Below are positions 6,915 through 12,385 of a stretch of DNA of 12,385 nucleotides, in pieces. A program made the position numbers and the translations under genes. The number at the start of each line of letters is the position of its first letter. The first letter of the stretch is position 1. Source of the stretch: Gryganskiella cystojenkinii (taxonomy: Eukaryota; Mortierellomycota; Mortierellomycetes; Mortierellales; Mortierellaceae); NCBI GenBank assembly GCA_015852425.1, contig JAAAIG010001020.1, positions 1-12,385 of the forward strand. Reading direction: 5' to 3'. Under the pieces are notes generated by a model that was not told the DNA's origin, did no database searches, and worked only from the letters and a program-made list of their open reading frames with translations.

Positions 6915-8873
6915 ATGTCAAATCGCCACAAACATGACTCTCAGGGCGAAAACCATTCTTTATGTTCATTCCTCCACCAGTCCACCACCGTCACTGATGC
7001 ACCTTCAGAGTCCGCCGAGTGTGAAAACGAAGCAAAGTCGCAAAGTCCGAGTGACCCCCTTGAATTTCTTCCTCAAGAATCATCACTATCGAATCAACAA
7101 CACACCTCCGATACCCAAAGCTTGACGAAGTGTCCTCTAGCTTTCGAATCCACCGCATCAGTTGGTGACATGCAACCTTTCGTGACCAACAGCTCTAAAG
7201 ACGAAACCACCGACGACAAAAAACTCGAGATGGGGCGCCAAGAGGGTACCGTCGACAGCGGATTCGATGACCCAGCAGCGCTCGAGTGCAAGAACGACAA
7301 TGCCGGTCTCTTTTGCGATGACGAACGCAAGATTCTTTTACCAATCGATCCGGGAGATTTCAACTTCGATGAGCTGACAGGGAATCTGCACAGAATATCT
7401 TGCTCGAAGGATCAACAGACGACCACAATCAAGCCTAGGGCTGCTATTCCGGCACTGGCGGCTGCTACAGCCTCAACCGGCGTCAGTGTTCGAACTCGTG
7501 CCTGTTCGACCACGATTTCACGCGGACTTCCCTATTGCAAGAATGAGGTGGTCCTGAAATCCCATTCATCTGTTTTGGATGACTATCGATCCTACAAGTC
7601 TTGTTCCGGTGTTCTTTACGAAAAACCGACCAGCGAGGCGATTTATAACCTTTTCCCCTCGATCAAGAGAACCGCTAACCTGATCGATACCTGGGAATAT
7701 CCCCCTGGAAAATGCCACAATTGCGCTTTCAAGGGTACACGAGGGGGTTACTCTGGTTACGAGGATGGCAGTTGCCTTCTCTGCTCTAAGAACAGCGTCA
7801 AGACCGGCTCTTGCATCTCGGAGACTATTGGCGTGATTGCTTTCGACGAAGTGGCAGCCTTCCTTCCCAGGAAGATCTTGACCCATAGCGAACACGACGG
7901 TGTCGTTGAGGAGGGTATAGTTGATGAAGGAACATCGTCTATCAGATTCGGGATTGAGGCACCTTATCCTCACCCGAACCATTCCCCTTGTTGCCCCACC
8001 GATATCCTTATCATGACCGCCTTGTTTGCACACGGTAATCTCGGCTCTGAGACTCCTTTCAAGGCAGAGCCGTCACCTCTGAGTGAATTGTTCAAACATT
8101 CAGTTGAGATCACTCCTGTCCTCCATCCGGACGAGCTGTCGCAAGCTGGTGACGATGCATCCATCCAGAGTCAACAAGAGGAGCAATCAGATGAAAGCAA
8201 AAGTCCTCGCGATGACAACGACGGAGAGAACGAGGGTCGGAGGAAAGAGACCATGACGATCACTGACAATGTAGCCAAGCATCAGACCGAGTGCGACGCT
8301 AAAGATGATAACCAAATCGATACTGTCGCTCAGATTATCGCGGTCAGGCGTCAGACTGGGTGTGCGGTCAGTGGGGAGACCAAGGCTTTCACTGACAGAA
8401 CGAACAATTTGTCCAAGAGACTGTCCGCCCAATCTAAGGTGGAGACCGAAAGCCCCGGACCTGAACGAGAAGAAGAGAGCGACCTGCCAGAGTGCGAGAG
8501 TTGCGGACTCGAAACAAGCTGCTACTGTTACATCTGCAATCGGTGCTTGACCTCCTGCTGCATCCACCAGGTACCGAAGCATACTCTGTTCGCTTTGCTT
8601 TGCAGTCGAAAGGGTAAGAAGCCAACCGCGGCCAAATCGTCTTCTACCTCTACGAGCAAGATGACTGCTGCTGCTACAGTCGACCAGGACCGGAACGGGG
8701 ATGACCACAGTAGCGGCCACGGCAACGACAACGGCAAGAGCGATGGCCAGCAACAGCCACTACAGCAAGAAAATAACCGAGGGTACCGTCGCGGTAGCGG
8801 AATCTACTCGAATGTGACCGTGGAGGCTCCTGGGCGGTGCAAGTCGCAGTTTGTTTTGCACCACCTCGAATGA
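6915..8873 (+). CDS. Gene C: 652-aa protein with two cysteine clusters, function unknown
   Basis: This is the longest gene of the window, uninterrupted, with wobble positions biased to C and G. Residues 1-130 are Ser/Thr/Gln-rich and acidic, probably disordered. Residues 205-370 look folded and include C267-x2-C270-x16-C287-x2-C290, a four-cysteine zinc-finger-like arrangement, then Cys-Cys at 359-360. Residues 405-525 are acidic and disordered. Residues 527-556 hold a dense cluster: C527-x2-C530-x5-C536-x-C538-x2-C541-x2-C544-x3-C548-C549-x-H551-x4-H556. Its C538-C548 part is the core seen in genes A and B. The tail from 570 is Lys/Ser/Thr, then Asp/Gly/Asn/Gln-rich. There is no signal peptide or membrane span. 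Disorder plus metal-binding-like clusters would suit a nuclear regulatory or DNA-binding protein, but that is inference; no transposase triad or known domain is recognised. The start is chosen from the ACAAATG context, the leader and full-length openness. Confidence 0.93.
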   Translation: MSNRHKHDSQGENHSLCSFLHQSTTVTDAPSESAECENEAKSQSPSDPLEFLPQESSLSNQQHTSDTQSLTKCPLAFESTASVGDMQPFVTNSSKDETTDDKKLEMGRQEGTVDSGFDDPAALECKNDNAGLFCDDERKILLPIDPGDFNFDELTGNLHRISCSKDQQTTTIKPRAAIPALAAATASTGVSVRTRACSTTISRGLPYCKNEVVLKSHSSVLDDYRSYKSCSGVLYEKPTSEAIYNLFPSIKRTANLIDTWEYPPGKCHNCAFKGTRGGYSGYEDGSCLLCSKNSVKTGSCISETIGVIAFDEVAAFLPRKILTHSEHDGVVEEGIVDEGTSSIRFGIEAPYPHPNHSPCCPTDILIMTALFAHGNLGSETPFKAEPSPLSELFKHSVEITPVLHPDELSQAGDDASIQSQQEEQSDESKSPRDDNDGENEGRRKETMTITDNVAKHQTECDAKDDNQIDTVAQIIAVRRQTGCAVSGETKAFTDRTNNLSKRLSAQSKVETESPGPEREEESDLPECESCGLETSCYCYICNRCLTSCCIHQVPKHTLFALLCSRKGKKPTAAKSSSTSTSKMTAAATVDQDRNGDDHSSGHGNDNGKSDGQQQPLQQENNRGYRRGSGIYSNVTVEAPGRCKSQFVLHHLE

Positions 8874-8980
8874 CTCGCGGAGGAAGAGAAAATGACCCTT
8901 TCACATCGAAAGGCTGGTCTTCTCCGACCTAAGAGATCTTGAGCGACGAAGAAGAAAGAGAGAGAGAGAGCGTGATATTG

Positions 8981-9022
8981 GTGAGTCGATTCGTGAATAC
9001 TAATTTCCTTTTTGCGATTCAG
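8981..9022 (+). other. Candidate 42-nt intron downstream of gene C
   Basis: It has a GTGAGT donor, a TACTAAT branch-site match at 8998-9004, a short pyrimidine tract and a TTCAG acceptor, a complete set of spliceosomal signals in 42 nt. It lies 107 bp after the gene C stop and may be a 3' untranslated-region intron of gene C (the first AATAAA after the stop is at 9525) or belong to a decayed gene. On the minus strand the same bases encode part of a C2H2-like finger, so one of the two readings may be accidental. Confidence 0.45.
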
Positions 9023-9057
9023 TCTCAGGTCACATATTATACAATACCATCGAGTAA

Positions 9058-9360
9058 ATTTTTTGTTCATTAACCCGCTACGTGAACACCACCAACAAGT
9101 GTCTCGAATGTCTCCCTGCCGAGGCGCCTATGCGTTGAGTTATCTGTGTGAATTGCTTCAAACATTACACTGAGTATTGGCATGGGTACGTTTGTGGTAA
9201 GTACCCAGCCTGCAGCCAGGAGAACAAGAAGGCCATTGTCCTGTGGACAATTGAAACCTATTGCAATGGTAGGTTGGAGATGCGAGTCTTTGCTGGTGCC
9301 TCTCCATCGTACCATGATGTATTGAGCAAAATTATATTACCGACTCTTTTTCGCCACTGA
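9058..9360 (+). pseudogene. Interrupted cysteine-pair frame downstream of gene C
   Basis: One frame runs from 9058 to a TGA at 9358 with a single in-frame TGA at 9136. Before that stop there is a C-x2-C pair (codons at 9100 and 9109). Just after it there is another C-x2-C (9145 and 9154), then two more cysteines, and about 50 residues with normal protein composition and wobble use like gene C. Read through, the arrangement would be C-x2-C-x11-C-x2-C, finger-like. It could be a decayed gene, the last exon of a spliced gene, or the spacer before the 9525 polyadenylation signal. The opposite strand is also open (9315 to 9070, 81 codons), so the coding strand is not certain. Confidence 0.35.
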
Positions 9361-9524
9361 CATCAACAAAACATCCCCAGCGAGCGACTCTTCGATCCGG
9401 TCATCTCGCCGTTGTACGTCACTGTTTTCATTTCATTTCTTTCCCGCTTTTTTCGCCCTGTACTCTCTTTAGCCTTCTGATACTCTTTCTTGCGTACACC
9501 TTTCTATTATCCAAAAGCGCTCAC

Positions 9525-9535
9525 AATAAAATAAA
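9525..9535 (+). terminator. Overlapping polyadenylation signals
   Basis: There are two overlapping AATAAA hexamers (9525-9530 and 9530-9535). No AATAAA is seen between the gene C stop (8873) and here, so the gene C transcript may end near this point. Confidence 0.4.
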
Positions 9536-9732
9536 AAACGGGTCATAAAAAACCCCTCCGATCTGTGCAACTAAACGCGTATCCTGTATGGAAAGATTTG
9601 TTACTAAGTTTTATGTAAATATTACGTATTACCCTGCCACATCATCTTCCCCTCTTCAAGAGAATCAGATCTGAGACGCTTTCACACTAAAGACCGTCAA
9701 AAATTGCTTCCGAGTTCCCAAAAACGTCCCAA

Positions 9733-9998
9733 TCACTCACCACCTCCATCGATGGTATCAGTACATATCTCGATTCCTTGCTGAGTACGGTCACCCACGA
9801 CCTTTTGAGTAGTTCTGGTCAAGGCTCGATCGAATCGGCCGATCAAAGAACCAGCGTTCAAATCATTGACCCAATCCCAACTCTATAACCGGGATTTTTC
9901 AAAGGATACGAGCTGCTATCTTGAATTTTGCTACAGGTACCACCATTATTGCCAACATTTGCCTTGACGTTAAGAGATGCTCCTCCTGTATACGACAT
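9733..9998 (-). pseudogene. Relic E: small gene split by a frameshift
   Basis: An ATG at 9998 (A at -3, second residue Ser as in genes A, C and H2) opens a 46-codon frame, rich in Gly, Ser and Asn with one Cys, which ends in TGA at 9858-9860. From 9882 the same strand continues in the -1 frame for about 49 codons to a TGA at 9733, encoding a soluble, helical-looking segment. A shift between 9883 and 9862 would join them. No intron with matching phase was found, so a one-base indel is the simplest reading. The second frame ends at a GTGAGT donor-like hexamer (9740-9735), so a further 3' exon is possible. A TATA-like TATAATA lies about 75 bp upstream of the ATG. The product is not recognised. 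Confidence 0.4.
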
Positions 9999-10361
9999 CT
10001 TCTACTGAGGCACTCTCCTGCTCTTTATTTGCCATAAAAAAGAGAATGGAAATAAATTTAAAGCAAAATATTATACTCTAATGACGAGGAAAGATAAGAG
10101 GATCCACGATGCTATGGAAGGAAAATATACCCCTGGAAGGGCTATGGAGTGTGTTGTTACAAAGATTCCTTGACATAATCAATTTCGATGCAAATGGGGT
10201 GATTTTTATTTATGCAAGATATATTATCATACACTTGTTAATCGTAGTGTAAGGATGTAGGGTATGATAGCTCTTTCGAACAAGTCTTTCTAAGAGGTTC
10301 GAGCTTTTGTTGAAACAAACGAAGGATAGAGGTGAAATCTCACTCGTTTGTGAAGCACTTT
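9999..10361. other. Intergenic stretch between relic E and gene H1
   Basis: AT-rich, with the probable relic E promoter (TATAATA near 10068-10075, minus strand) and the H1 3' end (AATAAA on the minus strand at 10206-10211, about 150 bp past the H1 stop). A 30-codon plus-strand frame from ATG 10081 is too short to judge. Confidence 0.4.
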
Positions 10362-10589
10362 TTACGATCGGCTGATCGCCAAAGCCATGGCAGAAACCTC
10401 GAAGGGCTTGGCAGTATTGGCCTTAGGGGTCGCGTCTGCGTTAATGGTTGTGGAATTGGAGATGATGCTATCCTTGTCAGAGGAATCGACCGTCGTCTTG
10501 TTATCGGTGGATCCGTAGGAAACAGGGGTCTCGGCCTTGCTGGCGCTCTTGGACGAGAAGGAGGATTTGATAGACTTAAAGAAGGTCAT
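10362..10589 (-). CDS. Gene H1: Ser/Lys-rich small protein, 75 aa, paralogue of H2
   Basis: Function unknown. The N-terminus (residues 2-18) is Ser/Lys-rich with Phe and Ile spaced as in a basic amphipathic helix. The middle is Ser/Thr/Asn/Asp-rich and likely disordered. The last 14 residues contain F-x2-SAMA-x-A-I-SRS, ending at the stop. H2 on the other strand has the same ending and a similar Ser/Lys N-terminus, which is strong evidence that both are real and related. There are no cysteines, signal peptide or membrane segment. The start is supported by a long CAA/CT-rich leader and a TATAAA about 180 bp upstream. The stop is TAA, with AATAAA about 150 bp downstream. H1 and H2 point away from each other across about 1 kb. 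Confidence 0.8.
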   Translation of the reverse strand: MTFFKSIKSSFSSKSASKAETPVSYGSTDNKTTVDSSDKDSIISNSTTINADATPKANTAKPFEVSAMALAISRS

Positions 10590-10766
10590 GGCGGTTGCTT
10601 GTTACTGTGTTGTTAAAGTTAGACCGGGGAAGGAAGCGAGTAGTTTGTTTCGATTGTTGAGAAAGGAGAGAGAGTGAGGGAGTGCTTGTTTTGATTGTTG
10701 TATTCCTGCTCTTGTTCTTGATGCTGGTGCTGATGATAAAAAAAGGAAGAGCTGAGGCTCCCTTTC

Positions 10767-10772
10767 TTTATA
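10767..10772 (-). promoter_or_regulatory. TATA box of gene H1
   Basis: A perfect TATAAA on the minus strand (GGTATAAAGAAAGG in context) lies 178 bp before the H1 ATG. A C/T- and CAA-rich leader follows, suggesting good expression. Confidence 0.6.
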
Positions 10773-10812
10773 CCTTTCCTGGGCGCGAGTTTGCGCAGCG
10801 TCGAACAACATC

Positions 10813-11439
10813 TTGGGTATCCCGTTGTGAATATAATGATCCTTGATCAGCGCTCCCTCAACTTCTGTGACTGCCTACGAGTGACTCTGAAAATGATAGG
10901 ACAATTGGTATTTCTGTTGCACAGTCAAGGCGGATGACAAAACCAAACTCCTCCTCACACCTTAAAAAAAAATTAAGCATCGTGCCAGCCAGTGCTCTAT
11001 CGAGGGCGATAAAAAAAACGCGGCGGCGCCTTTGTCATGGAGAATTTTTTCGTCACGAAAAGGACCAAAAAGGAAGGCATACTGTTTTGCGTCGAAAATG
11101 TCAACTCAACTTTATTTTCTCCCAAAATAATGCGTTTGACCAAAAAAAATTGTTTCGCTGCGGCAGCCATGTCAAGTGAAACAAACAAGAAAGAAAGAAC
11201 CCTGTTTTGGCCTTCCACCTGTGCGACTGTGCATCAGATTTGTGCTCCACTGACTCTCAATTGCTCCATTTCTCACCTCGGGAAACAGCCCCAGGACTGA
11301 GGTAAATGCTTATTATTTTGTCATAATTCTGCGCAGGCATTACAGCCTTGGGCAATTGAAGCGGAGAAATAACGACATCACAGTACCTTATTTTTGCGCC
11401 TCCTAGGGAGCAATTCTTTTGCTCCAGTTACTTCTCGCA
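10813..11439. other. Divergent promoter region between H1 and H2
   Basis: This lies between the two TATA boxes. An 87-codon plus-strand frame (ATG at 11037, G at -3, TGA at 11298) crosses it; its composition is plausible but it has no domain, no clear TATA box and mixed wobble use, so I treat it as unproven. A-runs and a CGCGGCGGCGCC stretch near 11019-11030 are the only other notable features. Confidence 0.35.
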
Positions 11440-11446
11440 TATAAAA
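11440..11446 (+). promoter_or_regulatory. TATA box of gene H2
   Basis: TATAAAA lies 148 bp before the H2 ATG, followed by a leader rich in CAA and CT with an (AT)n patch at 11475-11484. Confidence 0.6.
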
Positions 11447-11587
11447 CGGTCGAGCATCTCTCTCATAAAAAAAAATATATATATAATCATCCTCCAACAA
11501 AAACAACAGAACCATCAAGTCGAGTCATCACAAGATCAGGGTTTTCCTTCTCTCGTACCAGAAACCATCCGATTCCACGCAACGAAA

Positions 11588-11797
11588 ATGTCCCCCCTCT
11601 CGATCCTCAAGTCCGCATCTTCAAGCAAGAAGACCACAGCATCGTCATCAGAGTACAAAGAGCTGATCGACACGCCAGCGACTGGATGTGCAGCTGCACC
11701 ATCACTGACCGATTTGAAGGCCAAGTCCAACACTAAGCGCAATCCTATGTCGGACTTCAAGATGTCGGCCATGGCCTATGCCGTTTCTCGATCGTAA
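11588..11797 (+). CDS. Gene H2: Ser/Lys-rich small protein, 69 aa, paralogue of H1
   Basis: Function unknown. The N-terminus is Ser/Lys-rich (residues 5-16) like that of H1. The middle is Thr/Ser/Ala-rich with one Cys (34), followed by a basic stretch (44-52). The end is F-x2-SAMA-x-A-V-SRS, matching H1. The region between the two conserved ends is unrelated or too diverged to align by eye. The ATG has a strong context (GAAAATG). AATAAA follows the TAA stop by about 100 bp. The conserved C-terminus looks like a short binding or localisation motif, which is inference. A longer overlapping plus-strand frame (11419-11736) begins inside the leader and is not favoured. Confidence 0.8.
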   Translation: MSPLSILKSASSSKKTTASSSEYKELIDTPATGCAAAPSLTDLKAKSNTKRNPMSDFKMSAMAYAVSRS

Positions 11798-12125
11798 AGC
11801 CCGGGGGCAACCTTTCCCCTCTTGCTCCATTTTCGCTTTCTTTTACATTCTTTGTCACATTACATGATACCCAACTCCTTAAACAAAAAAGAGTTAATAA
11901 TAAAAGACACCTTGGCATAACCACAAATTGAACCATGTTCGGCAGCTCTGTCTTGTCTTACAAACCAAAGAAAGAAGCAATATGGAAGTGAAGTGAAAAA
12001 GAGATGGTTCAGGGGAGTGAGCGGAGCACATTAACGTGCTAACGCGTAAAGAAGGACTTTACAAGTGAAGTGAGGAGAGTGCGTACAGTAAGCTCGCACA
12101 AAGAGTTTAAATTTCAATAAACAAT
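11798..12125 (+). other. H2 3' region up to the right terminal repeat
   Basis: It holds the H2 3' untranslated region with AATAAA at 11899-11904. Further on there are two copies of AAGTGAAGTGA (near 11988 and 12065) and a small inverted repeat AGCAC-ATTAA-CGTGCT near 12025-12040. No coding sequence is seen. Confidence 0.45.
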
Positions 12126-12385
12126 TTCTGCAGATTTATTTTATTTTTATTTTTTTGCTTCACCTAGTACATGCAGACCATGGATACAGCTACGATTTTG
12201 TTTTGTTCAAGGACCAGAGAACCAGTGGGCGTTGGAGAAGGTGTCATTGGAGAAAAAAAAAAAAAACAGACTGCGCCCTTCAAGGCAAATTTTGCGAAGC
12301 AGAAAAAAAAAACTGCATTAGTCAGGCTGAAAAAAGCTTAACCCAAATTAGGGAAGCAATTGATTCCTCATTTGTGTGTGACCGA
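12126..12385 (-). repeat. Right terminal inverted repeat
   Basis: This is the inverted copy of the left arm, perfect over the outer 55 bp. The inner part has diverged, including an extra A-run near 12252-12266 that the left arm lacks. The internal pair seen in the left arm is kept here with one mismatch (GCGAAGCA at 12294-12301, TGCTTCAC at 12156-12163). The inner boundary is set by the last shared block, TTCTGCAG at 12126-12133. Confidence 0.95.

Larger units (their letters stand above)
1..12385. mobile_element. Putative 12.4 kb element bounded by long terminal inverted repeats
   Basis: The first and last bases of the window are the two ends of one inverted repeat. The plus strand begins TCGGTCACACACAAATGAGG and the minus strand begins with the same bases; the match is perfect for 55 bp and decays inward to about 250 bp. 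Genes inside lie on both strands, and several relics are decayed. No transposase, integrase, polymerase or capsid gene is recognisable, which makes a non-autonomous or cargo-carrying DNA transposon (in the style of a Pack-MULE) the leading inference; a linear extrachromosomal molecule is an alternative. A target-site duplication would decide between them but lies outside the window. Superfamily is not assigned. Confidence 0.7.

Noticed and set aside
7566..8904. Several antisense frames of 64-188 codons within gene C
   Set aside because: They are explained by low stop density opposite a GC-biased coding frame; none has a start context or domain.
6010..12045. Three ACGCGT palindromes resembling the fungal MCB element
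   Set aside because: Three occurrences are what chance predicts for a six-base site in 12.4 kb, and they do not sit at equivalent promoter positions.
1..12385. tRNA, rRNA, CRISPR array, or genes of known viruses or linear plasmids
   Set aside because: None was seen on reading both strands; there is no family-B polymerase, capsid-like or RNA polymerase frame.

Overview
The window looks like eukaryotic, most probably fungal, DNA. Genes are monocistronic and lie on both strands. TATA-like boxes sit about 120-210 bp upstream of ATGs, leaders are pyrimidine- or CAA-rich, start contexts are A-rich (ACAATG, ACAAATG, GAAAATG), and AATAAA signals follow several stops. Very short candidate introns (41-54 nt, GTGAGT or GTACGN donors, one with a TACTAAT branch site) are present. 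The exact fungal group cannot be told from the sequence.

The whole window reads as one discrete element. Its two ends are inverted copies of each other: the outermost 55 bp are identical and recognisable similarity continues to about 250 bp. The window starts and stops exactly at these ends, so any target-site duplication is outside view. No transposase, integrase, helicase, polymerase, capsid or reverse transcriptase is recognisable, so the element is either non-autonomous or mobilised by something not recognised here.

Layout: left terminal repeat (1-249); a 2.5 kb decayed region (250-2749) with gene relics; cysteine-rich gene A (minus, 2750-3067); cysteine-rich gene D (minus, 3693-3989); cysteine-rich gene B (plus, core 5382-5858, probably beginning in an upstream exon near 4956); a gene-poor stretch; the 652-residue gene C (plus, 6915-8873) with two cysteine clusters; a decayed region with an intron-like element and an interrupted cysteine-pair frame (8874-9360); a frameshifted relic E (minus, 9733-9998); a divergent pair of small paralogues, H1 (minus, 10362-10589) and H2 (plus, 11588-11797); right terminal repeat (12126-12385).

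Two themes stand out. Four genes (A, B, C, D) carry related cysteine clusters built on C-x2-C-x2-C-x3-C, suggesting a locally expanded metal-binding or disulfide family. Two genes (H1, H2) share a C-terminal motif F-x2-SAMA-x-A-[IV]-SRS. None of these proteins is recognised as a known family, so no function is assigned. How the products cooperate is unknown; the firm statement is that an element with long terminal inverted repeats carries a set of unrecognised small-protein genes plus one larger one.
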